Assembly (NCBI GenBank): GCA_009833045.1
Contig: WUUP01000008.1
Coordinates: 1-64,000 of the forward strand
From: Saprospirales bacterium GYS_P2D
GTDB taxonomy: Bacteria > Bacteroidota > Bacteroidia > Chitinophagales > Saprospiraceae
DNA: 64,000 bases
Direction: 5' to 3'
Shown: piece after piece, positions 51,387 to 60,749 of the stretch
Layout of the letters: every line of letters starts with the position of its first letter
Position numbering within the stretch: the first letter of the stretch is position 1
The notes under the pieces: generated by a model
The model's input: the letters and a program-made list of their open reading frames with translations, nothing else
Told to the model about the DNA's origin: nothing
Database searches by the model: none
Program-made: the position numbers and the translations under genes

Positions 51387-52904
51387 ATGGCAGCCGTAGA
51401 TACAGACGACATCGTAGAAGAAAAGATTGGCAAAGAATTATACGACTACCAGCAGGAAGATCTGAATCAGATTTTCGATCATTTTGAGAATAGTTCGAGC
51501 AATTATAAGCTCCTCTATCAGCTCCCGACAGGAGGAGGCAAAACAGTGATCTTCTCAGAGATCACTCGCCGATATATCACCCAGCGCAAAAAGAAAGTAC
51601 TCATACTCACTCACCGTATAGAGCTCTGTAAGCAGACCAGCAATATGCTCAATACATTTGGGGTGAATAATAAAGTCATCAATAGCCAGGTCAAAGAACT
51701 GGATGATGCAGATGAGTTTATGGCATTCGTAGCGATGGTGGAGACTCTCAATAATCGTCTCAATGAGAAGAAGATCGACATGAGTGATATCGGTCTGGTC
51801 ATAGTCGATGAAGCGCATCACAATTCATTTCGTAAGCTATTTAGGTTTTTTGAGCATGCATTCATGCTCGGTGTCACAGCTACACCACTGAGTTCTAATA
51901 TAAAGCTTCCGATGAAGGATACTTATGATGAACTCATCGTAGGTAGTAGTATCGAGGCGCTGATCGATAAAGGATTTTTGGCAAAAGCCACGATATATAG
52001 CTATGATGTCGGCCTCGGTACGCTGAAGGTCGGTATCAACGGAGACTATACCGTGTCCTCATCAGAAGAACTCTACACGAGTGATGTGATGCGAAGTAAG
52101 CTCCTCTATGCCTATGAGCAGCGAGCTAAAGGCAAGAAGACCCTGATATTCAATAATGGTATCAATACCTCGAGATATGTCTATGAGACCTTCAGAGTGA
52201 AGGGGTATCCCGTCAGACATCTTGATAATAAGCATAGCAAGAAGGAGCGTAAGGATATCCTTAAATGGTTTAAAGAGACGCCTAATGCCATCTTGAGCTC
52301 AGTGAGTATCCTGACTACAGGATTTGATGAGCCCACGATCGAGACTATCATCATCAATCGGGCTACGAGATCTCTGACACTATACTTTCAGATGATCGGT
52401 AGAGGATCCCGTGTTTTACCAGACAAGTCGACCTTTGATGTGATCGATCTGGGTAATAACGCAGCGAGATTTGGCATGTGGGACTCTCCGCTGGACTGGC
52501 AGAAGATATTTAGATCGCCACAGTACTTCCTCGAAAATCTTATTTCTGACGATGATATCGAAAGAGCGTTCAAGTATAAGATGCCCGACGAGCTCAGGGC
52601 TAAATTTGCGAATAGTGATCAAGTGGAATTTGATATCGACGAAGCTTACGATCAGGTCGTGAAAAATCGGGAGAAATCATCTACGGTAGTGGACATGGCC
52701 ATCGAGCAGCATACTAAGATCATCGTGGAAAATAGTGAAGACCTCCTCGAAGCGCTCGGACTCATCCGACTGCTCAGAGATGATATAGAGGATCGTATCC
52801 GCAGATACTGCTATCGCATCTGCAATAGTACACGCAACTATAAGGAGTGGGCCATAGATGATTATACCTCGAGGCTAAAAAAAGCTGTATCGAGAGAATA
52901 TTAA
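51387..52904 (+). CDS. DEAD/DEAH-box SF2 helicase (RadD-like)
   Basis: About 505 residues from ATG 51387; the frame begins at 51342 but those 15 residues look like untranslated leader. Motifs: Q-like ELYDYQQEDLNQIF, Walker A LPTGGGKTV, Ia LILTHRIELCKQT, DEAH in LVIVDEAHHNSF, motif III GVTATPLSS, motif V TGFDEPTIETIIINRAT, motif VI QMIGRGSR. No extra nuclease domain; the helical C-terminus (about 400-505) is unassigned. Likely acts in DNA or RNA processing/repair. Confidence 0.88.
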   Translation: MAAVDTDDIVEEKIGKELYDYQQEDLNQIFDHFENSSSNYKLLYQLPTGGGKTVIFSEITRRYITQRKKKVLILTHRIELCKQTSNMLNTFGVNNKVINSQVKELDDADEFMAFVAMVETLNNRLNEKKIDMSDIGLVIVDEAHHNSFRKLFRFFEHAFMLGVTATPLSSNIKLPMKDTYDELIVGSSIEALIDKGFLAKATIYSYDVGLGTLKVGINGDYTVSSSEELYTSDVMRSKLLYAYEQRAKGKKTLIFNNGINTSRYVYETFRVKGYPVRHLDNKHSKKERKDILKWFKETPNAILSSVSILTTGFDEPTIETIIINRATRSLTLYFQMIGRGSRVLPDKSTFDVIDLGNNAARFGMWDSPLDWQKIFRSPQYFLENLISDDDIERAFKYKMPDELRAKFANSDQVEFDIDEAYDQVVKNREKSSTVVDMAIEQHTKIIVENSEDLLEALGLIRLLRDDIEDRIRRYCYRICNSTRNYKEWAIDDYTSRLKKAVSREY

Positions 52905-53027
52905 TACCGCACTTATCGATTTATTAAAGCGTTAATTATTTCTGAAGGCTGTATCCTTTTTAATAAGAGGTACGTTTTTTAGACATATTACTATACTTTA
53001 TTAAATCAATAGAAAATCCTTTTACCT

Positions 53028-53588
53028 ATGAAAAAGCTAATTCTTTTATCGGCATTCATATCGATGAGTGTCGCTACGCTATCTGCTCAGCTCATGATCC
53101 GTGGTGGAGTCAATTATTCTGATATCGCTATCGATGCTCAGACGGATGATGTAGTCTTTGATAGTAAGCCAGGATTTCATGCAGGCCTCAATGGCAATAT
53201 CCCATTAGGACCCGTATTCAGCTTGAGACCTGCGGCCTTGTATCAATTTAAAGGCGCAGAAGGCATGAGTGGTGGGACTATGACCGATGTGGATCTGCAC
53301 TATCTTGAGGTCCCGCTCAATCTCGGATTGACCTTAGGACCGATCGTTTTAGAGGGTGGGCCGTATCTCGGGTATCTACTCAATAGTGACACAGGTATAT
53401 TCAATGATGATAGCTTTGAGAAGACAGATTGGGGGGCGAATTTTGGTGCCGTAGTCGAGATATCCAATGTCGGTATAGGACTCAACTATAGTAACAGTCT
53501 CAGCAATATCGCTAAGGAAGATCGCCTCGGTGCTGCGACAGAATTAAAAAATGGTAATCTCGCTGCATTCCTCTATATCAAGCTATAA
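53028..53588 (+). CDS. PorT-like outer-membrane beta-barrel protein
   Basis: 186 residues: signal peptide (ending TLSAQ), then a small eight-strand barrel with alternating hydrophobic strands (MIRGGVNYSDIAI, GFHAGLNGNIPLGP, HYLEVPLNLGLTL, IVLEGGPYLGYLL, GVGLNYSNSL) typical of outer-membrane barrel (PorT/OMP_b-brl_2) proteins. It ends in the AFLYIKL strand expected for BAM recognition. Followed by a terminator. Confidence 0.85.
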   Translation: MKKLILLSAFISMSVATLSAQLMIRGGVNYSDIAIDAQTDDVVFDSKPGFHAGLNGNIPLGPVFSLRPAALYQFKGAEGMSGGTMTDVDLHYLEVPLNLGLTLGPIVLEGGPYLGYLLNSDTGIFNDDSFEKTDWGANFGAVVEISNVGIGLNYSNSLSNIAKEDRLGAATELKNGNLAAFLYIKL

Positions 53589-53622
53589 TGGGCTGATAAT
53601 AAGAAAGATACATATATGTAAC

Positions 53623-53656
53623 AAGCGATAAGTACAGAGTGCTTATCGCTTTTTTG
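53623..53656 (+). terminator. Rho-independent terminator after the barrel gene
   Basis: A 10-bp AAGCGATAAG / CTTATCGCTT stem with a 9-base loop and a following T tract. Confidence 0.88.
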
Positions 53657-53705
53657 ATTTACCCACATACTTTTTAGCTGATCACAGGTGCTGTGGGTAG
53701 CGCCC

Positions 53706-53740
53706 AAAATAAAGACACCCCGATGGAGAATCGAGGTGTC
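53706..53740 (-). terminator. Terminator of the SusC/SusD operon
   Basis: On the minus strand GACACCTCGAT / ATCGGGGTGTC pair with one mismatch around a 5-base loop, followed by TTTATTTT. It lies 66 bp past the stop of the last gene of the operon. Confidence 0.75.
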
Positions 53741-53805
53741 GCAAAGCAAACTTGCAGTTATGCTTTGAGCGCAATAATACTTGAAACAATACTATTTAGG
53801 ATTGA

Positions 53806-54240
53806 TTAGAATCTTTCTAGTAATCTGAATGGTACACCATTATATTCTCCGACCCACTCGAGAGTACTGGCACCATTGAGATCAGCGATATCAGTGGTCA
53901 GGACTGCTGTCCCATCAGCTCCAGTAGTGAGCTGCTGTACGAGCTCATCACTATTGACATAGACGGCGACACTAAGACCTGAGAGTAGGGTAGAGTCTAT
54001 TCCGACGGTATGATCGAGGATCCCACTCTTGTTCAATTCATAAAAAGTGCCTGTCATAGAGAGCATGTCATTTGAGATGCTGGCATCTCCAAAAATCGCC
54101 AATACCGGAGACTCTATGACATCAAAAGCCAGATCCTCCTCCAGGCAGGAGGCCATTAATATGCTGCAGAAGAGCAGCGCTATTGGGAATGTTCTAAAGG
54201 ATGCCCAACTTCCATTATTTATCGTTTTATTGAGTTTCAT
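53806..54240 (-). CDS. Hypothetical lipoprotein of the SusCD operon
   Basis: 144 residues with leader and lipobox (ILMASCLEED, Cys at about 31). The mature part is an Ig/beta-sandwich-like ~110 residues (SPVLAIFGDASISNDMLSMT, GLSVAVYVNSDELVQQL) with no named family recognised. Third gene after SusC and SusD (44 bp gap). By position it could be a surface ligand-binding accessory protein. Confidence 0.7.
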   Translation of the reverse strand: MKLNKTINNGSWASFRTFPIALLFCSILMASCLEEDLAFDVIESPVLAIFGDASISNDMLSMTGTFYELNKSGILDHTVGIDSTLLSGLSVAVYVNSDELVQQLTTGADGTAVLTTDIADLNGASTLEWVGEYNGVPFRLLERF

Positions 54241-54284
54241 ATTTGTTCTTTTATCTGATTATTTAGAAAATGATGTGATAGGTG

Positions 54285-55772
54285 CTATTCCGCCCACCAT
54301 AGTGGAGTGAGCTTATCATCAGCACCACCATTGAGGCTGATACCTGACGCTACATTACCTCCATTGAGCGAGTATTCGGACTCAGGGTAGCGGAGTCGAG
54401 TAGGTACTTGACCATTATTTTCAAATACGGTCTCCGTGCTCGGTGATGGGAGTATCGGATATCCTGTACGTCGATACTCTGTCCAAGCCTCGATTCCCTG
54501 GCTAAACATTGCTTTCCACTTTTCTGTCATGATGGTAGCGTGATCAGCTACCATGCCATCGAGATAGTCTGCAGGCATAGTCAGATCGTACTGATCAAAG
54601 GATGCACTCACAGCCATACTCATATACTCCTCAGCGCTCAGTCCACCTGTGTAGAGACCCGACTCTGCAGCTTCTGCTAATATGAACAACAGTTCGCTAT
54701 AGGTCATCAAAAAGACAGGGGCTGTCTCTCTGGTAAACCATGAGCCCGGACGAGATGCTGTATTGATGTAGACAGAAGCAAGAGCCTCTGGCAGACCGTT
54801 TTCGGCACCATCATATAGGCCGCTCATAGGGCCTGTGAGTACAGGCTCGGCATATACAGTGATACGAGGGTCTGTAGGATTGCCTGCGCCGTCGGTCATA
54901 GCTGCGATGAGGGTGTTGCTGATAGACCAGTCCTCACGTCCATCTACGACCATGATTTCATTCCAGGCATTGTTGTTATTGTCATTGAGTCTACCCTCAT
55001 GATAGAGTAGCGCAAAGTCATCATTGCTCGAGAATACTGGATAGCTAGTCGGTGAGCCCATTATCTCTGCAAATATGGCTGCAGATTCACCCGGTTTTTT
55101 TCCAGCCTGTCTATTAGCCAATCGAAGGCGGAGTGAGTTAGCAAACTTTTGCCATCTGGTGATATCGCCGCTGAATAGGATGTCGCCAGTGATAGCTGCA
55201 CCGCCTGGATCGAGCATGTCAGCTGCTGTCTTGAGATTAGACAGCATACTGGTATAGATGTCTTCCTGTGAGTCGTAGCTTGGAGCGAGATTGCCTCCTG
55301 ATCCATCCAACGCACTGGTGTATGGGATCGCTCCCCATGTGTCTGTGATGATCGAAAACATGTACTCCCTCATGATGATAGCAGCCGCCTGATAGTTTTC
55401 ATTGTAGAATTGATTTTCAGGATCACCTGTAGCTTCTATGACCTTTTGAAAATTGATCAGTGACTCATTGAAGAATCCTTCCCAATTGGCATTTCGCATA
55501 GAGGCATCCGGATTATAGGTGTCACCCTCATTGGTGTATTGATTTCGGGCGAAGTACTGTACCCAGAGCATGCCTCCATCGAGACCCAAGCGCTCGAGAC
55601 GAGTACGATGGCCATGGATCCGGTCGATACCTTCTCTCACACCATATGGAAAGATGACATTAGGCGGTACGGCTGTAGGTTCATTGGGATTGAGATTGAT
55701 GTCCTCAAAGTCTTCTGTACATGCAGTCAATAGGAAGAAGATCGCTAAGACTATAGATATATTAAATTTCAT
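54285..55772 (-). CDS. SusD/RagB-family nutrient-binding lipoprotein (SusD-like_2 type)
   Basis: 495 residues with lipobox (LLTACTEDF, Cys 18). The opening DINLNPNEPTAVPPNVIFPY is diagnostic for the SusD-like_2 branch; later QAAAIIMREYMFSIITDTWG and LLFILAEAAESGL are TPR-like helices shared by the family. It forms the lid over the SusC barrel at the cell surface. The natural ligand is unknown, since no enzyme gene lies in the operon. Confidence 0.93.
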   Translation of the reverse strand: MKFNISIVLAIFFLLTACTEDFEDINLNPNEPTAVPPNVIFPYGVREGIDRIHGHRTRLERLGLDGGMLWVQYFARNQYTNEGDTYNPDASMRNANWEGFFNESLINFQKVIEATGDPENQFYNENYQAAAIIMREYMFSIITDTWGAIPYTSALDGSGGNLAPSYDSQEDIYTSMLSNLKTAADMLDPGGAAITGDILFSGDITRWQKFANSLRLRLANRQAGKKPGESAAIFAEIMGSPTSYPVFSSNDDFALLYHEGRLNDNNNNAWNEIMVVDGREDWSISNTLIAAMTDGAGNPTDPRITVYAEPVLTGPMSGLYDGAENGLPEALASVYINTASRPGSWFTRETAPVFLMTYSELLFILAEAAESGLYTGGLSAEEYMSMAVSASFDQYDLTMPADYLDGMVADHATIMTEKWKAMFSQGIEAWTEYRRTGYPILPSPSTETVFENNGQVPTRLRYPESEYSLNGGNVASGISLNGGADDKLTPLWWAE

Positions 55773-55813
55773 TTTATCAGTTTCTGATGAATTAATGAAT
55801 GCTCACTTTCTGA

Positions 55814-58800
55814 TTAGAATGTGAGATTGAGATTGACACCTATCGATCGAGTCGTAGGTAGTGAGACATAGTAGAGAGCCCCTTGGAGATTTCCTCCATA
55901 GAGATTGAGCTCTGGATCGATCTGTGAGTGATTGCTATAGAGCATTGCTACATTGCGACCGACCACCGAGAGTCTCGCCCCTGAGACGAATCCAGACTTC
56001 TCTACGAATGATGCTGGTAGGGCATAGGAGAGACTGAGCTCTCGGAGCTTGATGTAGCTGCCGTCATATACGGCTCCTTCATTCACGCTACGAACGGATA
56101 GCATACGGGTGACGGACTTAGTGTCAGCGACTACATCGTTTGGTACATATACAGGGTCATCTGGAGTACCTATGTTTTTGACACCTTGGCCGATGACACC
56201 CTCTTCACGACCGAGTGCTGTGATCGGGTAGATGCCTGTCTGCATGCCTGTCGAGCTACTCTCATCGGTGATATCACCACCCATCTTAAAGTCGACTAAG
56301 GCACTGAGCGTGATAGACTTATAAGAGAATGAATTAGAGACACCTCCTGTCCAGTCAGGAGTAACATTACCGATGATCTGGAGATCGGATTCTTTCTGAG
56401 GGATACCATCTTCGAATATGATCTGCCCTGCATACTCGCCCTCGGCTACTCGCTGATAGGCGCTACCGACGAGGGTACCGTATGGCTGTCCTACTCGAGC
56501 CTCGAGGCTGAGACCTCTACGTGAGGTGAGTACTATCGTCTCGAGTTCATTACCATTTGCATCGGTGAATAGCTCTTCTACAGTATTGTTGTTCTTGGCA
56601 TAATTGAGCCCCACATTCCATTGAAAAGGATTAGTCTTTGGCATCATGTCAAAGTATACTGCTGCCTCGACACCTTTATTGACGATCTTACCAGCATTGA
56701 TGACCTTGCTATCATAGCCTGTAGCCTTAGATACTGAGATATTGATGATCTGATCTGTGGTCGTCTGATTGTAGTAGGATAGATCCATACCCAGTCTCCC
56801 ATCAAAAAATCTCAAGTCTGCCCCAAACTCAATGCCTGTAGTTCTTTCTGGCTGTAGGCCATTATTAGCGATCACAGAGTTTTCAGAGAAAGTCGGTGTA
56901 GAAGGATTCCATGGATCCTGCGGAGTGAATACCTGAGTCAGCCGGTATGGGTCAGTATCATTACCTACTTGCGCCCAGCTGGCTCTCAGCTTAGCAAAGC
57001 TGAGTGGTGACTCCGTCAGATCCAGTAGCTCTGAGAGTACGATACTGGTAGATAGTGATGGGTAGAAGTAGGAGTTATTTTCTACAGGCAGTGTGCTTGA
57101 CCAGTCATTTCGACCAGTGACGTCGAGGTATAGGAAGTTTTTATACCCAAAGCTCGCAGCCGCATAGAGGCTGTTGACTTCTTTCTCTTCGATACGAGAT
57201 CGATTAGTATTAGTCGTGGCATTATTAGCTACATTGTATAGTCCGTTGATAGTGACATCATTGACACCTATGTAGTTTCGCTTATAGTAGTTAGTCCGAT
57301 GAGCGCCTCCAGCCTGTACATTGACGGAGATATCATCAGTGAGATACTTGTTGTAGGTGAGTAGGAAGTCAGAGTTGCTCTCTTGGCGGCGCAGTACATC
57401 CTCATAGAATGCCTGAGTACGCTCATTGAAGCTTTTGATACGCTCATTTCGAGTGACGGATATACGTGTGTCAGTCCATAGATCGGTCCCTGTACGTAGC
57501 ATGAGGTCGAGACCGTCCATAATATTGTATGTCAGAGCAATATTGCCTACTATACGATCTTTCTCATTAGAGTTAGTCAGGTAGGTCTGCTCATAAAACC
57601 TATTGGATGCAAACGAGTGCTGCCAATTAGCATATGGATATTCGTCGCCTGGGCGAGTGATATGTGCATCCATGTAGTCTTCGTAGTCCTTGAGTAGTCC
57701 CCAGTCGTCATGTCTGTGATGCCAGGTCTGCAGTTCCCAGAGTACGGGCTGCTGTCTATTGTCAGATCCGGACTTGATATACTCGGAGCTCACTTTGACC
57801 TTGAGTCGATCGGTCAGCTCATGATTGATATTAAATCTGACGTTATTCTTACCATAGTCATTATTGTACATGAGTCCTGTCTGATCGGTCATGCCGAATG
57901 CAAATCGGAAGGTGCCTCCATCATAATTGCTGGATACAGCTACGTTATGATTGATGCTGCTACCCGTCTCCCAGAAGTTTGACCAGCTGTCAGGTACGGG
58001 TACTAATGGTGCTACCTCCTCGCCAGACCACCAGTGACGGACTAATCGGCCATCCATAGGTGCTCCCCAGCTCTCATCGACACCGGCAGTACCATTGAGC
58101 GGAGCGTCAGGATATACCTCTCTGAATTGGTCTATGGCCAGATCGCCTGATACGGCCCCATTTCGTCCATCCGCATACCATGTCACATAGCCATTGCCAC
58201 CACCATAGATATTTTGAAACTGCGGTGTGACAAAGGGCTTGTCAATTGTTGCATTGACATTGTACTCTACAGTCATACCTTCCTTATTGCCACTACCATC
58301 TTTAGTCGTCACGAGGATGACACCATTGGAGGCACGAGAGCCATAGAGTGCTGCGGCATTGGCACCTTTTAGTACTGTGATAGATTCGATATTGTCAGGG
58401 CTGATCTCTGAGATGCCACCACCATATACATTATTGTCGCTGGCGCCATCGATAGGTGCGGCAAAATCTCCCTCCATCGGGACGCCATCGATCACATATA
58501 GCGGCTGATTATTGCCGAGGATAGATCCATTACCACGGATGGTCACTTGGGATCCCCCACCAGGTACTGCGGCGCTGGATACCTGGATACCTGCTACTCG
58601 GCCAGATAGACCGTTGACGACATTAGATGATCGGGCTTCTTTGAGGGACTCGGCGTCGATGTCTTGCACAGCATATCCGAGCGCTTTTTTCTCTCGCTTG
58701 ATACCCAGAGAGGTAATGACGAGTTCGTCGAGTAGCACAGCACTACTGGACATGTCTGCTTCAAAGTAGCTTTGATTGCCGATTTCCATTTCGAGCTCCT

Positions 58801-59023
58801 CAAATCCCGTGAATGAAAAAACTAATGTCTCACCTCCTTCTGGTACCGTCAGAGTAAATGATCCATCGATATCAGACACTGTCCCAGTGGTCGTCCCAGC
58901 CACCATCACTGTCGCTCCGATGAGGGGCTCCCCATCGCCTTTGATGATACCAGAGATCTCTTGACCGTAGACCATGCTGCTTAGGAGGCAGCTCATGAAA
59001 AATAAGAGTATTCTTGACCTCAT
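55814..59023 (-). CDS. SusC/RagA-family TonB-dependent outer-membrane transporter
   Basis: About 1069 residues from ATG 59023, which starts a proper signal peptide (MRSRILLFFMSCLLSSMVYG); 15 more codons are open upstream. Carboxypeptidase-like regulatory domain (EISGIIKGDGEPLIGATVMV), TonB box region (VLLDELVITSLG), plug (RVAGIQVSSAAVPGGGSQVT, PLYVIDGVPM) and a large beta barrel ending in TRSIGVNLNLTF. Imports a TonB-energised substrate captured with SusD, 41 bp downstream. Confidence 0.95.
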   Translation of the reverse strand: MRSRILLFFMSCLLSSMVYGQEISGIIKGDGEPLIGATVMVAGTTTGTVSDIDGSFTLTVPEGGETLVFSFTGFEELEMEIGNQSYFEADMSSSAVLLDELVITSLGIKREKKALGYAVQDIDAESLKEARSSNVVNGLSGRVAGIQVSSAAVPGGGSQVTIRGNGSILGNNQPLYVIDGVPMEGDFAAPIDGASDNNVYGGGISEISPDNIESITVLKGANAAALYGSRASNGVILVTTKDGSGNKEGMTVEYNVNATIDKPFVTPQFQNIYGGGNGYVTWYADGRNGAVSGDLAIDQFREVYPDAPLNGTAGVDESWGAPMDGRLVRHWWSGEEVAPLVPVPDSWSNFWETGSSINHNVAVSSNYDGGTFRFAFGMTDQTGLMYNNDYGKNNVRFNINHELTDRLKVKVSSEYIKSGSDNRQQPVLWELQTWHHRHDDWGLLKDYEDYMDAHITRPGDEYPYANWQHSFASNRFYEQTYLTNSNEKDRIVGNIALTYNIMDGLDLMLRTGTDLWTDTRISVTRNERIKSFNERTQAFYEDVLRRQESNSDFLLTYNKYLTDDISVNVQAGGAHRTNYYKRNYIGVNDVTINGLYNVANNATTNTNRSRIEEKEVNSLYAAASFGYKNFLYLDVTGRNDWSSTLPVENNSYFYPSLSTSIVLSELLDLTESPLSFAKLRASWAQVGNDTDPYRLTQVFTPQDPWNPSTPTFSENSVIANNGLQPERTTGIEFGADLRFFDGRLGMDLSYYNQTTTDQIINISVSKATGYDSKVINAGKIVNKGVEAAVYFDMMPKTNPFQWNVGLNYAKNNNTVEELFTDANGNELETIVLTSRRGLSLEARVGQPYGTLVGSAYQRVAEGEYAGQIIFEDGIPQKESDLQIIGNVTPDWTGGVSNSFSYKSITLSALVDFKMGGDITDESSSTGMQTGIYPITALGREEGVIGQGVKNIGTPDDPVYVPNDVVADTKSVTRMLSVRSVNEGAVYDGSYIKLRELSLSYALPASFVEKSGFVSGARLSVVGRNVAMLYSNHSQIDPELNLYGGNLQGALYYVSLPTTRSIGVNLNLTF

Positions 59024-59194
59024 AATACAAAATGTTAGTAGTAAAAAAATGGTTTTGATAGCTGCCATCAGAGCATCAGCTCCTGAGGCAGATTATACTT
59101 TCCTAATGATTACATTGGCTATGCTATGGTCTGGCAGTGAATGGTAGTGAGATAGGATTGGTAAGAGATGTACGACTATGCTATAATAAGGAGC

Positions 59195-59213
59195 TGTTAA
59201 TGTTTTCTTAACA
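59195..59213. promoter_or_regulatory. Inverted repeat upstream of SusC, possible operator
   Basis: Perfect 6-bp arms TGTTAA / TTAACA around 7 bases. Location and symmetry fit a regulator site, but no local regulator gene is linked. Confidence 0.3.
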
Positions 59214-59483
59214 TGTCTTTTGTGATATTTTGTGATTATCACGGATGTCGCTGAATTGGTAAAATGTATAAATATTGTATTGAATTAGGGTTATAAAGCG
59301 CTAAAATGTTTTATAGTATAAGAAAAAATCAAACAATATGCGAATTGAAAAAATGAGCGACAAATGTCGTTTGTTACGTCCAGCGATATAATTTTGAGTG
59401 CCTCAACAGGCCTTTTTTATAGTGCGAATAGTGTGCTTTGATCAGGTGCTTTTCTGGATGCAATAGTGATCTATTAGGGGCAT

Positions 59484-59518
59484 AAAAAAAGCAGGAATCG
59501 ATCCCGATTCCTGCTTTG
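59484..59518 (-). terminator. Terminator of the permease gene
   Basis: AAAGCAGGAATCG / CGATTCCTGCTTT, a 13-bp stem with a 4-base loop, followed by T's on the minus strand, about 60 bp after the permease stop. Confidence 0.9.
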
Positions 59519-59576
59519 AGTATTGACAGCTTAGTGCCACATTATTAGTCTCTTAATATCATTTCCTTTATTTGAT

Positions 59577-60686
59577 TTAGGCACTTTCTTGAGCGATAGC
59601 ACCACGGCCATTTTGCTTCAGGGCAGCGGCCAGCTTAGGGATCACTGTGATGGCGATCATGACGATCCCAATAGTAAGTATATAGAGTGAGTGAGCTATC
59701 GGCTCGCCTATATAAAAGATCGCTACTATCACACAGGTCGAGAATGGGAGTGAACAAGCCAACATATTGATCGCTACGTCTTGATCAAATGTTGGTTTCT
59801 CTTGGCTATCTTTCTCTTCCATATTGGCAACGGTACACATGTGTGCGTAGGGCCAGAAGCTACAAGAGCTCTGAGGAAATACAATGAGGAGCAAAGCCAT
59901 AGGCAATGCTAAATCTGGGATCACCATCAGTGCTATGCCTGATATCAAAAATGCCATGCCTGAGCGCCAAGTCAAGAGCTGTATCACTTTGCCAAACTCC
60001 GAAAGCCCGATTCTTACAGATAGGCCTATGAATAGGAGAATCATTGGTACCATCATGGCACTGAGCTTGCCTGCTATGTTTTGAGCGACGAGCGGTAGAT
60101 CTGTTAGTTTAAATCCTCCAATCAGCAAGCCTAAGGCTACGAATATTACGATATTGATAGGCTCACTACCGAGTGATTTGAATAGGTCTTTGATCTTATT
60201 TATCTGTGAGCTTTGCGTTTTGACTACCGATCGTTTTCTATACCAATAAGTCGCAATGATGAAAAGCAAGATCAGACCAAAAAACTTATTACCTACATCC
60301 GCTAAGGCTGCTAAAGCCAGCTGATCATCACCCAGATAGGCTACGATGAAGGGGAAACAGGATAATCCTGGAGCTAATGATGGCAATAATAGGCTCTGAG
60401 TCCTATTTGCTGCTTCATCTTTAGCGGGGAATAGGTAGGGCAACAAAAAGTAGGCAGCGCCAAACATCATAAGATTGAAGGCTAACGCCATGATCGGTAA
60501 AAAAAGCAGTGATGACTGAAGATTGATCTTCAGCAGGGCTAAGAATATGGTAGCAGGGAGCGCTATACTGAGGATCAATACTTTGATCCCTTTGAGGCTT
60601 TCCCGATTGGGTAGTTTTTTTTGTAGTAAAAAGCCGATGGCTATGATCAGTAGGAGCTCTACTGTCTTTTGTAAGGCAATATTCAT
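59577..60686 (-). CDS. AEC-type permease
   Basis: 369 residues with about ten transmembrane helices in the AEC/auxin-efflux-carrier arrangement (LIIAIGFLLQKKLPNRESL, LSIALPATIFLALLK; later FIGLSVRIGLSEFGK). Substrate unknown; AEC members move small organic acids or amino-acid-like anions. It follows a HisC-like aminotransferase gene by 63 bp on the same strand. Confidence 0.82.
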   Translation of the reverse strand: MNIALQKTVELLLIIAIGFLLQKKLPNRESLKGIKVLILSIALPATIFLALLKINLQSSLLFLPIMALAFNLMMFGAAYFLLPYLFPAKDEAANRTQSLLLPSLAPGLSCFPFIVAYLGDDQLALAALADVGNKFFGLILLFIIATYWYRKRSVVKTQSSQINKIKDLFKSLGSEPINIVIFVALGLLIGGFKLTDLPLVAQNIAGKLSAMMVPMILLFIGLSVRIGLSEFGKVIQLLTWRSGMAFLISGIALMVIPDLALPMALLLIVFPQSSCSFWPYAHMCTVANMEEKDSQEKPTFDQDVAINMLACSLPFSTCVIVAIFYIGEPIAHSLYILTIGIVMIAITVIPKLAAALKQNGRGAIAQESA

Positions 60687-60749
60687 ATAATACAGCTTGG
60701 TTTTAGTCGATATTAGATGGATTGAGCTTGGCCATGAGCCAAGGCTGGA

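Larger units (their letters stand above)
59069..59576. other. 508-bp intergenic region upstream of SusC
   Basis: AT-rich. It contains an inverted repeat TGTTAA-N7-TTAACA at 59195-59213 about 170 bp from the SusC start, a short dyad CGACA-AA-TGTCG at 59354-59365, and the terminator of the neighbouring permease at 59484-59518. No ORF of note. A SusCD promoter and operator probably lie here, but no Bacteroidota -33/-7 pair is clear. Confidence 0.5.
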
